Positions 26,112-34,652 of a stretch of DNA of 64,000 bases are shown here, one piece after another. The stretch is taken from contig NZ_JACSRA010000004.1 of assembly GCF_014836335.1 (NCBI RefSeq), positions 62,001-126,000 of the forward strand, given 5' to 3'. The DNA comes from Clostridium cibarium. Its GTDB lineage: Bacteria > Bacillota > Clostridia > Clostridiales > Clostridiaceae. The notes under the pieces are model-generated. The model did no database searches. It was given only the letters and a program-made list of their open reading frames with translations, and was not told the DNA's origin. The first letter of the stretch is position 1, and each line of letters opens with the position of its first letter. Position numbers and translations under genes: made by a program.

Positions 26112-26882
26112 TTGTTAAACTTTTTTAAAAGTGATAGAAAAGTAAATTCACATGATAATAATAGAATTGAAATAGATATGAATAGGATTCCAGAACATAT
26201 AGCTATTATAATGGATGGAAACGGAAGATGGGCTAAGGCAAAGAACCTTCCAAGAGCAATGGGGCATAAAGCAGGGGTTGAAACTATTAGAAGAGTCATT
26301 AAAGAAGGAGATAAGCTAGGCGTAAAATATATGACTTTTTACGCTTTTTCAACAGAAAATTGGAAGAGGCCTAAGGAAGAAGTAAGTGCTTTGATGAAAC
26401 TTTTGGTTCAGTATTTAAGACAAGAAATTGGTGAACTGGATGCTAATGGAGTTCTAATCAATGTTCTAGGAGATTTATCTAGGCTCCCAAGAGAATGTAT
26501 TGATGAGATTAAAAGAGCAAAGGAAAGAACTAAAAATAATACAGGAATAGTTATGAATTTTGCTTTAAATTATGGGGGAAGAGATGAAATTATACGAGCA
26601 ACTAAAGAAGTTGCAGCTGCTGTAGAAAAAGGGGAAATAGCAATTGATGATATAGATGGAAGAACGATAGAAAAATATTTATATACTGCCAACATGCCAG
26701 ATCCAGATATTATAATAAGACCTTCAGGTGAGCAAAGGTTAAGTAATTTCTTGTTATGGCAATGTGCATATTCTGAATTTTGGTATTCAAATATAAATTG
26801 GCCTGATTTTACGGAGAAGGATTTAAGAATGGCAATTTATGATTTTCAAAATAGGGACAGACGGTTTGGTGGAATTAAGTAG
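26112..26882 (+). CDS. uppS: Undecaprenyl diphosphate synthase (cis-prenyltransferase)
   Basis: A 256-residue cis-prenyltransferase that builds the C55 lipid carrier for peptidoglycan from FPP and IPP. Family motifs: HIAIIMDGNGRWAKAKNLPRAMGHKAG with the catalytic Asp, YAFSTENWKRP, NYGGRDEI and DIIIRPSGEQRLSNFLLWQ. I choose TTG 26112, with GGAGG eight bases upstream; the TTG at 26097 overlaps that ribosome site. cdsA starts 15 bases after the stop. Confidence 0.96.
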   Translation: MLNFFKSDRKVNSHDNNRIEIDMNRIPEHIAIIMDGNGRWAKAKNLPRAMGHKAGVETIRRVIKEGDKLGVKYMTFYAFSTENWKRPKEEVSALMKLLVQYLRQEIGELDANGVLINVLGDLSRLPRECIDEIKRAKERTKNNTGIVMNFALNYGGRDEIIRATKEVAAAVEKGEIAIDDIDGRTIEKYLYTANMPDPDIIIRPSGEQRLSNFLLWQCAYSEFWYSNINWPDFTEKDLRMAIYDFQNRDRRFGGIK

Positions 26883-26897
26883 ATTGAGGTGAATAAT

Positions 26898-27695
26898 TTG
26901 AAATCTGATAATAGATATTTAGGGGCTTTAATGATTGCTCCCTTTATTCTTTTTGTTTTTGTTGGAGGATTGTCTTTAGAGATATTTACTTTTGCATTAT
27001 CAGTTTTAGGATTATATGAATTTTATAAAGCATTAAAAGAGCAAAAATTTAATCCTATTGGATTAATTGGATATGTACTTTTAGTAGCATATTATTTATT
27101 TAATCATAATTTTCAGACGTTAATGCATTTAATAATATTAGGAACTTTTTTACTATTGATTATACCTGTAATTAATTTAAAACATACTTTTATTGATGTA
27201 GCACTTACGATACTAGGATTTATATATGTTGGTATATTCTTTAGTTTTATATATTTGGTTAACATAAAAGATGGAGGAATGTTTTATGTCTGGCTAATAT
27301 TTATCGGATCTTGGATGGCTGATACTACAGCATATTATGCTGGAAGACGTTTTGGAAAAACTAAGTTATGTCCTAAAGTTAGTCCTAAGAAGACTGTTGA
27401 AGGATTAATTGGTGGATTGCTTGGAGCTACAATTTTTTGTGGATTTTTTGGAATGTTCGTAAGATGTTACATAGTTCAAGTCCCTTTATATCATTTCTTT
27501 ATTATTGGTGCGCTTTGTGGTGGATTTAGTACATTTGGAGATTTGGTTGCATCTTCTATAAAGAGATATGTTGGAATAAAAGATTATAGCAATCTAATTC
27601 CAGGTCATGGCGGGATTTTAGATAGGTTTGATTCTATCCTATTTTCAGCAGCTGTTGTATTTTATTATTTAACTTTCATTTTAGGAATTAAGTAG
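26898..27695 (+). CDS. cdsA: Phosphatidate cytidylyltransferase
   Basis: A 265-residue multi-span membrane enzyme making CDP-diacylglycerol from phosphatidic acid and CTP, downstream of PlsX and upstream of PgsA in phospholipid synthesis. Roughly seven hydrophobic helices and the C-terminal signature GDLVASSIKRYVGIKDYSNL plus IPGHGGILDRFDS. TTG 26898 follows GAGGTG; the upstream GTG overlaps the ribosome site. A terminator ends the uppS-cdsA unit, which is unusual because dxr and rseP normally follow directly. Confidence 0.95.
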   Translation: MKSDNRYLGALMIAPFILFVFVGGLSLEIFTFALSVLGLYEFYKALKEQKFNPIGLIGYVLLVAYYLFNHNFQTLMHLIILGTFLLLIIPVINLKHTFIDVALTILGFIYVGIFFSFIYLVNIKDGGMFYVWLIFIGSWMADTTAYYAGRRFGKTKLCPKVSPKKTVEGLIGGLLGATIFCGFFGMFVRCYIVQVPLYHFFIIGALCGGFSTFGDLVASSIKRYVGIKDYSNLIPGHGGILDRFDSILFSAAVVFYYLTFILGIK

Positions 27696-27702
27696 TTAAA
27701 TT

Positions 27703-27754
27703 AAAAACACTATATTAAGAGAAAATAAATTTTTCTTTTATATAGTGTTTTTTA
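27703..27754 (+). terminator. Intrinsic terminator after cdsA
   Basis: AAACACTATAT (27705-27715) pairs with ATATAGTGTTT (27740-27750), with AGAGAAAA / TTTTCTT-type pairing inside, followed by TTTA. It isolates uppS-cdsA from the permease gene. Confidence 0.85.
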
Positions 27755-27775
27755 TTTACATAAATATAATGTAAA
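27755..27775. promoter_or_regulatory. Palindrome with overlapping -10-like element before the permease gene
   Basis: TTTACAT (27755-27761), seven bases, ATGTAAA (27769-27775) are perfect inverted arms. TATAAT at 27765-27770 lies across the loop and right arm. No good -35 is visible 17 bases upstream. It could be an operator controlling the downstream AI-2E-family gene. Confidence 0.35.
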
Positions 27776-27825
27776 ACTTTCAAGTTATGCATATATTTTA
27801 ACATAATAGTTAAGTGGAGGAAGTT

Positions 27826-28782
27826 ATGGAGCTAAAAAAAGAATATGGAACACTTATAAAGCTAGTAATTTTATTTTTAGTAATAACATTAATAACATTG
27901 GCTATAAAATATTATTTTAGACCATTTATTACAATGGTTATCCTTTCTATACTTTCAAGACCATTATATGAATTGTTAAATAAATTTTCTGTTCCAAATA
28001 AAATTTCAGCAGCTACAAGTATACTTGTAATTAATATAATAATTTTTCTTACAATTTTTTATCTAGGTAATTCAATTTATTCAACAATAGCTAAATTATA
28101 TAATGAAAATATAAGTAGAATTGAAGGTGTTATAAATTATTTCGGGCAGATTTTGAAAGGAGATAACGAAATTGGTAAGAAGATAATCACAATTTTTGAT
28201 AAGGACTTTATTAAAGCAAGTGCAGTAAATACTGGGGAGGTTATATTATCTTATTTTATTGGGAATATATCTACTTTTTTTATTTTATTAGATAGTAAGA
28301 AAATAGGAAATTTACTTTGTAGTATATTGCCAAGAACTATAATAAACAAATTTAAAGATCAGAAAAACAGTATAAAAGAAATGCTTTTGATTCAGGTAAC
28401 TTTAGTAATTATTTCTACGATTTCTGTAATAGTTGGTTTTACGATTTTAAGGATCCCAAAACCATTATTCATGGGCATTATATGTGGTATATTAGATATA
28501 TTACCATATGTGGGAACTATAATTGTATTTATTCCTATAATAATATACAATATTATAGTAAAAGATTACTTAATAGCTTTTGGATTAGTATTTTTATATT
28601 TGCTAATTCAAGTAGTAAGAGAAATTTTAGAGGCTAAATTTTTAAGCGATAAGTTAGAACTACATCCATTATTAGTATTATTGTCAGTTTATATAGGAGT
28701 AAAGTTATTTGGATTGTTAGGTATTATAGTGGGGCCAATTTATGGAATGCTAGCTAAAGAAGTTATTTATAATAAGGAGTAG
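27826..28782 (+). CDS. AI-2E family transporter (PerM/YtvI-like)
   Basis: A 318-residue polytopic membrane protein with about seven to eight hydrophobic segments, including LVILFLVITLITLAIKYYF near the N-terminus. The C-terminal half has the family pattern ILDILPYVGTIIVFIPIII, LIQVVREILEAKFLSDKLELHP and GLLGIIVGPIYGML. Members export diverse small molecules or ions; the name does not establish autoinducer-2 transport. ATG 27826 follows GTGGAGG. It is flanked by a terminator and interrupts the usual cdsA-dxr linkage. Confidence 0.88.
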   Translation: MELKKEYGTLIKLVILFLVITLITLAIKYYFRPFITMVILSILSRPLYELLNKFSVPNKISAATSILVINIIIFLTIFYLGNSIYSTIAKLYNENISRIEGVINYFGQILKGDNEIGKKIITIFDKDFIKASAVNTGEVILSYFIGNISTFFILLDSKKIGNLLCSILPRTIINKFKDQKNSIKEMLLIQVTLVIISTISVIVGFTILRIPKPLFMGIICGILDILPYVGTIIVFIPIIIYNIIVKDYLIAFGLVFLYLLIQVVREILEAKFLSDKLELHPLLVLLSVYIGVKLFGLLGIIVGPIYGMLAKEVIYNKE

Positions 28783-28803
28783 TTTAACATTAGGAGGAAA
28801 GTT

Positions 28804-29964
28804 ATGAAAGGAATTTCAATTTTAGGAGCAACAGGGTCAATCGGAACACAAACCCTTGATGTTGTGAGAAACTCAAATGATGATTTTAAACTAATAGGAG
28901 TTACGGCTAATTCATCAGTAGATAAAATGAAGGAAATAATAAAGGAATTTAATCCTAAATATATAGGAATGATGGATGCAGATAGTGCTATTAAAATAAA
29001 GGAATTTTGTTTGGAAAATAATTTTAAGGTGCAAGTTTATAGCGGAATGGAAGGATTGATAAAGATATCAACGTTAGATGAGATTGACATAGTAGTGACA
29101 TCTGTTGTTGGTATGATAGGGTTGAAGCCTACAATAGCAGCTATAGAAGCAAAGAAGGATATAGCTTTAGCTAATAAAGAAACCTTGGTTGTAGCTGGAG
29201 AGCTAGTCATGAGAAAAGCAAGGGAAGAGGGAGTTAGAATACTACCGGTAGATTCAGAACATGGAGCAATTTTTCAAGCCTTGCAAGGTAATGAAATTAA
29301 AGATTTAAAAAAGATTATATTGACTGCATCTGGAGGGCCTTTTAGAGGTAAATCAAAGGACTTTATTAAGAATGTAACTTTAGAGGAGGCATTAAATCAC
29401 CCGAATTGGAGTATGGGGAGTAAAATAACGATAGATTCAGCTACCTTGATGAATAAAGGACTTGAAGTTATTGAAGCACATTGGCTTTTTGATTGTAATT
29501 ACGAAAGTATTCAGGTTTTAGTTCATCCTCAAAGCATAATTCATTCTATGGTGGAGTATAGAGATGCAAGTATTATAGCTCAGATTGGTTCTCCAGATAT
29601 GAGATTACCAATACAATATGCTCTTAATTATCCTAAGAGAAAAGAAAAGGTAGCAAAGGAAATTGATTTTTATGAAATTACTAGTCTTACATTTGAAAAA
29701 CCTGATATTGATACATTCAAATGTTTAAGACTTGCTTTTGATGCTGGGAAAAAAGGAGGTTTAATGCCTACCGTTTTAAATGGAGCTAATGAAGTGGCAG
29801 TTTCTTTATTTTTAAACAAGAAAATTAAGTTTTTAGATATAGCAGATATAATTGAAGATGCTATGACGATATTTGAGGAATATACCCACAATGATATAAC
29901 AATAGATAATATAATAGAATTGGATGAAAAAGTAAGAAAATATGTTATAAACAAAAAAGGTTAG
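28804..29964 (+). CDS. dxr: 1-deoxy-D-xylulose 5-phosphate reductoisomerase
   Basis: A 386-residue DXR, the second enzyme of the non-mevalonate pathway, making MEP with NADPH. N-terminal NADPH-binding GATGSIGTQTLDVV, then LANKETLVVAGE, the metal/substrate motif PVDSEHGAIFQAL, LTASGGPFRGK, the SMGSKITIDSATLMNKGLEVIEAHWLF signature and EHS-type VLVHPQSIIHSMVEY. Together with ispG two genes downstream it shows that this organism makes isoprenoids by MEP. ATG 28804 has AGGAGGAAAGTT. Confidence 0.98.
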   Translation: MKGISILGATGSIGTQTLDVVRNSNDDFKLIGVTANSSVDKMKEIIKEFNPKYIGMMDADSAIKIKEFCLENNFKVQVYSGMEGLIKISTLDEIDIVVTSVVGMIGLKPTIAAIEAKKDIALANKETLVVAGELVMRKAREEGVRILPVDSEHGAIFQALQGNEIKDLKKIILTASGGPFRGKSKDFIKNVTLEEALNHPNWSMGSKITIDSATLMNKGLEVIEAHWLFDCNYESIQVLVHPQSIIHSMVEYRDASIIAQIGSPDMRLPIQYALNYPKRKEKVAKEIDFYEITSLTFEKPDIDTFKCLRLAFDAGKKGGLMPTVLNGANEVAVSLFLNKKIKFLDIADIIEDAMTIFEEYTHNDITIDNIIELDEKVRKYVINKKG

Positions 29965-29975
29965 GAGGAAGAATT

Positions 29976-31106
29976 TTGAATTATATTTTAGCTGTTTTAG
30001 GTTTAGGTGCTATAATTATAGTACATGAGTTAGGACATTTTATTATGGCAAAGATTAATGGAGTAAAGGTTTTTGAATTTTCGATAGGATTTGGACCTAA
30101 AATAATATCGCATAAAGGGAAAGAAACGGAATATTCAATATCTCTATTACCAGTTGGAGGATATGTTCAAATGTATGGTATGACTGAGGATGAAGAAGAT
30201 GATGGCGAAGGTAAAATAGAAGAAGATGTGGAAAGAAAATTTATATCGAAGAAACCGCTTCAAAGATTATCTATAATAATAGCAGGACCATTAATGAATA
30301 TAGTTTTAGCTATATTTTTATTTGGTACAATTTATTCTAATTTTGGATATGCGGAAACAAGCTTAGGTCAAATAAGTGAAAATAGTGCAGCTATGGAGGC
30401 TGGAATTCAATCCGGTGATAAGGTAACTAAGATAAATGGGAGTAATATCTATACAGCAGATGACATTAGTATAGATTTAGCTCAATCCCAGAGCGAAGCA
30501 TTAAAAGGGATTGTGGAAAATAACGACTATAAAGGTGATGATAATAAGCTAAGTATAGATAAAATACCGGATGGCATAAAAGGTAGTCCTGTAACTTTGC
30601 AATATGAAAGAAATGGAAGCTTAATGGAGACTATATTAACGCCTAAATTTGATAAAGAAAAATTACAATTTTTCATAGGTGTGGGATTTAATATTGTTGA
30701 AAATCCAAATCTAACTCAAATAATTAAACATAGTTTTAACGAAACAAGATCATTAATAACACAAAATTATAAGGCTATAGTAAAGCTTGCATCAGGAAAA
30801 GGTAATTTTAAAACAGACATTGGTGGTCCTGTTAGCATAGTTCAAGTCGCTTCAGGAGCTGCAGAAGCTGGTGTGTGGGCTTTAGTAAGGCTAGTAGCAA
30901 TTATGTCTATAGGAGTTGGAATTTTCAACCTGTTACCACTTCCAGTTCTTGATGGGGGAAATTCTATTCTTATATTGATAGAGCTAATAACAAGAAGAAA
31001 AGTTCCGACAAAAGTTGTAAATGTGCTAAATACAGTTGGAGTTGTTTTCTTATTTGGGTTAATGTTAGTTGTAACTGTTAAGGATATACTATTCCCAATT
31101 AAGTAA
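29976..31106 (+). CDS. rseP: RIP metalloprotease RseP (site-2 protease)
   Basis: A 376-residue intramembrane zinc protease that cuts transmembrane anti-sigma factors and remnant signal peptides. Zinc motif HELGH at residues 17-21 lies in the first membrane helix. GGYVQMYGM and a central PDZ domain (AGIQSGDKVTKINGSNI) follow, then the LPLPVLDGG motif carrying the third zinc ligand. Four membrane spans. A TTG start at 29976 follows AGGAGGAAG. It sits between dxr and ispG, as in many Firmicutes. Confidence 0.96.
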   Translation: MNYILAVLGLGAIIIVHELGHFIMAKINGVKVFEFSIGFGPKIISHKGKETEYSISLLPVGGYVQMYGMTEDEEDDGEGKIEEDVERKFISKKPLQRLSIIIAGPLMNIVLAIFLFGTIYSNFGYAETSLGQISENSAAMEAGIQSGDKVTKINGSNIYTADDISIDLAQSQSEALKGIVENNDYKGDDNKLSIDKIPDGIKGSPVTLQYERNGSLMETILTPKFDKEKLQFFIGVGFNIVENPNLTQIIKHSFNETRSLITQNYKAIVKLASGKGNFKTDIGGPVSIVQVASGAAEAGVWALVRLVAIMSIGVGIFNLLPLPVLDGGNSILILIELITRRKVPTKVVNVLNTVGVVFLFGLMLVVTVKDILFPIK

Positions 31107-31120
31107 TAGAGGTGAAAAAT

Positions 31121-32170
31121 ATGAATAGAAAAATAACTAGGTTAGTAAAGGTTGGTGATGTAAGTATTGGAGGAAACTCTGAAATTACAATTCAATCTAT
31201 GACAAATACAGATACTAGAAATGTTGAGGAAACATTAAAGCAGATTAGAACTCTTTATAACGCAGGATGTCAAATTATAAGATGTGCGATTCCTGATATG
31301 GAGGCAGCTGATGCGTTAAAATATATTATAAAAGAATCACCTATTCCAGTGGTTGCGGATATTCATTTTGATTATAGATTAGCACTAAAATCTATAGAGA
31401 ATGGGGTTTCTGCATTAAGGATAAATCCAGGTAATATTGGCAATAAAGATCGTGTAAGATTAGTTGCTGAAAAAGCTAAAGAAAAGAAAATACCAATTAG
31501 AATAGGAGTTAATTCAGGTTCTTTAGAAAAAGATATCTTGGAGAGAGATGGAAAACCTACAGCTAATGGGCTGGTGGAAAGCGCATTGAGACATGTGAAA
31601 ATTTTGGAGGACTTAAAATTTTATGACATAGTGATTTCTATTAAATCTTCAGATGTTAAGATGATGATAGAGGCATATAGATTAATAAGTGAAAAATGTG
31701 ATTACCCGCTTCATTTGGGTGTAACTGAATCGGGAACTAAGGATAAAGGTGCTATAAAATCAAGCGTTGGTATAGGAACTTTGCTTGCAGAAGGAATAGG
31801 AGATACAATAAGAGTATCGCTAACTAGTGATCCAGTTGAAGAAATTAAAGTGGCAAGGGAAATACTTAGAGCCTTAGGACTTAGAAAGGGTGGACTGGAA
31901 TTTGTTTCATGCCCTACTTGTGGAAGAACTCAAATTGATTTGATTGGAATTGCAAATGCTGTTGAGGAAAAGCTTGAGAGTATTAATAAGGATATAAAGG
32001 TAGCTGTAATGGGATGCGTGGTAAATGGTCCAGGAGAGGCTAGGGAAGCTGACATTGGAATTGCAGGTGGAAAAGGAGAAGGTATAATATTTAAAAAGGG
32101 TCAAGTAATAAAAAAAGTAAAAGAAGAAGAGTTGATTTCTGAATTAATGAAAGAAATTGATTTGTTATAA
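31121..32170 (+). CDS. ispG: 4-hydroxy-3-methylbut-2-enyl diphosphate synthase
   Basis: A 349-residue IspG (GcpE), an iron-sulfur enzyme converting MEcPP to HMBPP. N-terminal TIM-barrel (IQSMTNTDTRNVEETLKQI, VVADIHFDYRLAL, LRINPGNIG). The [4Fe-4S] ligands are in the C-terminal CPTCGRTQIDL and CVVNGPGEA motifs. ATG 31121 follows AGAGGTGAAA; the upstream GTG overlaps the ribosome site. polC, often found next, is absent, and a terminator follows. Confidence 0.97.
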   Translation: MNRKITRLVKVGDVSIGGNSEITIQSMTNTDTRNVEETLKQIRTLYNAGCQIIRCAIPDMEAADALKYIIKESPIPVVADIHFDYRLALKSIENGVSALRINPGNIGNKDRVRLVAEKAKEKKIPIRIGVNSGSLEKDILERDGKPTANGLVESALRHVKILEDLKFYDIVISIKSSDVKMMIEAYRLISEKCDYPLHLGVTESGTKDKGAIKSSVGIGTLLAEGIGDTIRVSLTSDPVEEIKVAREILRALGLRKGGLEFVSCPTCGRTQIDLIGIANAVEEKLESINKDIKVAVMGCVVNGPGEAREADIGIAGGKGEGIIFKKGQVIKKVKEEELISELMKEIDLL

Positions 32171-32185
32171 AAGAAGTGTTTAATT

Positions 32186-32227
32186 AGACCTATTAAGATT
32201 TTTAATTTTAATAGGTCTTTGTTTATT
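32186..32227 (+). terminator. Intrinsic terminator after ispG
   Basis: AGACCTATTAA (32186-32196) and TTAATAGGTCT (32208-32218), perfect 11-bp arms, then TTGTTTATT. Confidence 0.85.
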
Positions 32228-32269
32228 CCATTTCATTATTTTAAATCAATTAATAATTTTTACTTACAC

Positions 32270-32298
32270 TTGTATTATTTATTAAGATGTGATATTCT
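32270..32298 (+). promoter_or_regulatory. Probable promoter of the rimP-nusA-infB operon
   Basis: TTGTAT (32270-32275), 17 bases, TATTCT (32293-32298). Both boxes deviate from consensus, but spacing and position before the conserved leader hairpins support it. Confidence 0.5.
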
Positions 32299-32333
32299 TG
32301 TAATAGAAGATTATCTCAAATAGCTAGAATTTT

Positions 32334-32397
32334 GGAGTGGGAAGGTGAAACCCGCTCTTTCTATTTGTAACGCAACTACTTTAATAGTTGCGTTTTT
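32334..32397 (+). promoter_or_regulatory. rimP-nusA leader: hairpin plus intrinsic terminator (attenuator)
   Basis: The hairpin GAGTGGG (32335-32341) / CCCGCTC (32351-32357) is followed by ACGCAACTA (32370-32378) / TAGTTGCGT (32385-32393) with TTTTT. The second element is a standard terminator placed between promoter and first gene, so the operon must be expressed by read-through. NusA stimulates such terminators, and nusA operons in E. coli and B. subtilis are autoregulated in the leader; the same is inferred here. Confidence 0.65.
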
Positions 32398-32478
32398 GAT
32401 TAGGTTAAATATATTACTAATCAATTTGGGGAATAATAATCTAAAATAAAATTGAATATTGAAAAGGAGGTTATGCAA

Positions 32479-32937
32479 ATGAATAAAGATACCTTAGCAG
32501 AAAAAATTAAAGTTTTAGTAAAGCCTATTGCTGATGAACTAAATTATGAATTATATCATGTTGAATATATAAAAGAAAATGGAGAATTTTACTTAAGAAT
32601 ATATATAGATAAACCAGAAGGCATTTCTCTTACAGATTGTGAAACACTATCAAGAAGAGTCAGTGATATGCTAGATGTTGAAGATCCAATTCAAGATGCC
32701 TATTATTTAGAAGTATCATCACCTGGATTAAATAGAGAGTTATATACTGATGATCATTTAAAAAAATCTGTTGGAAAAGAAGTTTTAATAAGTTTAACAA
32801 GTGCAATAAATGGTAAAAAGAGTATTAAAGGTGTATTAAAAGAAATTGATGAGGAATCTATCACTATATTAAGTGAAGAAGAACTAGCAATACCTAGAAA
32901 TAAGATAAAACACGCAAATATAGATGGGGAAATATAA
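32479..32937 (+). CDS. rimP: Ribosome maturation factor RimP
   Basis: A 152-residue RimP (YlxS) acting in early 30S assembly. The N-terminal alpha/beta domain contains [21 protein letters not shown] and the family block [14 protein letters not shown]; the C-terminal domain is a small SH3-like barrel. I choose ATG 32479, nine bases after AGGAGG; the in-frame ATG 32473 is too close. First gene of the classic rimP-nusA-rnpM-ylxQ-infB-rbfA operon. Confidence 0.96.
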   Translation: MNKDTLAEKIKVLVKPIADELNYELYHVEYIKENGEFYLRIYIDKPEGISLTDCETLSRRVSDMLDVEDPIQDAYYLEVSSPGLNRELYTDDHLKKSVGKEVLISLTSAINGKKSIKGVLKEIDEESITILSEEELAIPRNKIKHANIDGEI

Positions 32938-32953
32938 TAAGGAGGATATAAAA

Positions 32954-34054
32954 ATGAACGAAGAGTTTATAGGTGCTCTAAGAGAAATTGTTAAAGAAAA
33001 GGGGATTAGTGAAGATTTAATATTTACTACTATTGAAGATGCTATGGTGGCAGCATACAAAAAAAATTATGCAAATCCCAATACGTCTGCTCAAAATGTT
33101 AGAGTAAGTATAAATAGAGAGTCAGGAGAAATTAATGTTTATTCTCAAAAGGTTGTATGCGATGAGGTATACGATGATGTAACAGAAATTTCAATTGAAG
33201 ATGCAAAGGAAATTAGTCCTAAGTATGAAGTTGATGATATCGTTGAGTTAGAAGTAACGCCAAGAAACTTTGGTAGAGTAGCTGCTCAGCTTGCAAAACA
33301 AGTTGTAACTCAAAGAATGAAAGAAGCTGAAAGAAATATCGTTTATAATGAATATAAAGAAATGGAATACGATATTATTACTGGAACAATACTTAGAAAA
33401 GACAAGGGAAATGTGTTTGTTAACCTTGGAAAGCTCGAAGGAGTTATAGGACCTAATGAACAAATGCCAAATGAAGAGTATAACTTCAATGAAAAATTAA
33501 AATTATATATAGTGGAAGTTAAGAACGGTTCAAAGGGAGCTTTAATACATGTTTCAAGAACACATCCAGGACTTGTAAAGAGATTGTTTGAACTTGAAGT
33601 CCCAGAAATATATAATGGAGTTGTTGAAGTTAAGAGTATTTCAAGAGAAGCAGGATCAAGAAGCAAGCTCGCAGTACATTCTAATGATGAATCAGTTGAT
33701 CCTATGGGAGCATGTGTTGGACCTAAAGGTATAAGAGTTCAAAAAATTGTTTCAGAATTAAAAAATGAAAAAATAGATATAATTAAATGGAGCAAGTCGC
33801 CAGAAGAATTTATTGCTAACTCATTAAGTCCAGCAAAGGTTTTAAGTGTAGAGGTTAATGAAGAGGATAAAACGGCAAAAGTTGTTGTAGATGATAATCA
33901 ATTATCTTTAGCAATAGGTAAGGAAGGCCAAAATGTAAGACTTGCTGCTAAATTGACAAATTGGAAGATAGATATAAAAAGTAAAAGCCAAATAGAAGCG
34001 TTGGAAGAATCGAAAGAATCAGAAGAAGATAATACTTTGGATTCAGCAGAATAG
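32954..34054 (+). CDS. nusA: Transcription termination/antitermination factor NusA
   Basis: A 366-residue NusA that binds RNA polymerase and modulates pausing and termination. The N-terminal polymerase-binding domain covers residues 1-~125. An S1 domain (ITGTILRKDKGNVFVNLGKLEGVI) follows, then two KH domains (DPMGACVGPKGIRVQKI, SLAIGKEGQNVRLAAKLT). The C-terminal acidic repeats of proteobacterial NusA are absent, as in other Firmicutes. ATG 32954 follows AAGGAGGA. It may regulate its own operon through the leader terminator. Confidence 0.97.
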   Translation: MNEEFIGALREIVKEKGISEDLIFTTIEDAMVAAYKKNYANPNTSAQNVRVSINRESGEINVYSQKVVCDEVYDDVTEISIEDAKEISPKYEVDDIVELEVTPRNFGRVAAQLAKQVVTQRMKEAERNIVYNEYKEMEYDIITGTILRKDKGNVFVNLGKLEGVIGPNEQMPNEEYNFNEKLKLYIVEVKNGSKGALIHVSRTHPGLVKRLFELEVPEIYNGVVEVKSISREAGSRSKLAVHSNDESVDPMGACVGPKGIRVQKIVSELKNEKIDIIKWSKSPEEFIANSLSPAKVLSVEVNEEDKTAKVVVDDNQLSLAIGKEGQNVRLAAKLTNWKIDIKSKSQIEALEESKESEEDNTLDSAE

Positions 34055-34064
34055 AGGTGTTTTT

Positions 34065-34331
34065 ATGAAGGCTAAAAAAATTCCATTAAGAATGTGCACA
34101 GGTTGTATGGAAATGAAACCTAAGAAGGAACTTATAAGAGTTGTTAAAAGTCCAGAAGGTGAAGTAAGTGTAGACTTGACAGGGAAGAAATCAGGTCGAG
34201 GAGCATATATTTGCAAAAGTGCTGAATGTTTTGAAAAGGCTGTAAAAACAAAGAGACTTAGTAGAAATTTGGATGTTTCAATCGATGAAAATATATTTAA
34301 TAAGCTAAAGGAAGAAATTGAAAATGAATAA
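34065..34331 (+). CDS. rnpM: YlxR family protein (RNase P modulator RnpM)
   Basis: An 88-residue DUF448/YlxR protein. The homolog in B. subtilis binds RNase P RNA and was renamed RnpM. Signature features are IPLRMCTGCMEMKPKKELIRVV, the DLTGKKSGRGAYICKSAECFEKA stretch and a basic C-terminus. Its 3' end overlaps ylxQ by eight bases, so translation is coupled. Confidence 0.94.
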   Translation: MKAKKIPLRMCTGCMEMKPKKELIRVVKSPEGEVSVDLTGKKSGRGAYICKSAECFEKAVKTKRLSRNLDVSIDENIFNKLKEEIENE

Positions 34332-34632
34332 GTTTTTTAATTTTTTAGGATTAGCAAAGAGGTCAAAAAATATCTTAGAAGGATACAGTAAATGCAATGA
34401 AGAGAGAAATAGAAGAAAGTTATACTTATTTATAATCTCTAAAGATGCATCAGTTTCTTCAAGAAGAAAATTTGTAAATCATTGTAAAATAAATAATATA
34501 CCATATATTGAAGATTTCTCAAAAGAGGATTTAGGGGAAGCTATAGGAAGGCCAGAAATTAAAATTATAGCTTTAACTGATGAAAATATGGCAAAAAAAT
34601 TGTTAGCTCTTTACGAGGAGGAAAATATATGA
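34324..34632 (+). CDS. ylxQ: YlxQ, L7Ae/L30e-family RNA-binding protein
   Basis: A 102-residue L7Ae-type protein (FFNFLGLAKRSKNILEGY, FIISKDASVSSRRKF, IPYIEDFSKEDLGEAIGRPE). Relatives bind kink-turn RNA. ATG 34324 overlaps the rnpM 3' end; the upstream TTG at 34318 has no better ribosome site. It precedes infB by 20 bases, the standard order. The precise role is not established. Confidence 0.92.
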   Translation: MNKFFNFLGLAKRSKNILEGYSKCNEERNRRKLYLFIISKDASVSSRRKFVNHCKINNIPYIEDFSKEDLGEAIGRPEIKIIALTDENMAKKLLALYEEENI

Positions 34633-34652
34633 ATTAATACGGGGGTGACTTT

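Larger units (their letters stand above)
32171..32478 (+). other. 308-base gap: ispG terminator, then rimP-nusA promoter and leader
   Basis: No coding frame is credible here. In order, the gap holds the ispG terminator (32186-32227), a promoter candidate (32270-32298), a GC-rich hairpin (32334-32358) and an intrinsic terminator (32370-32397) inside the leader. A 75-base AT-rich stretch leads to the rimP ribosome site. Confidence 0.7.
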
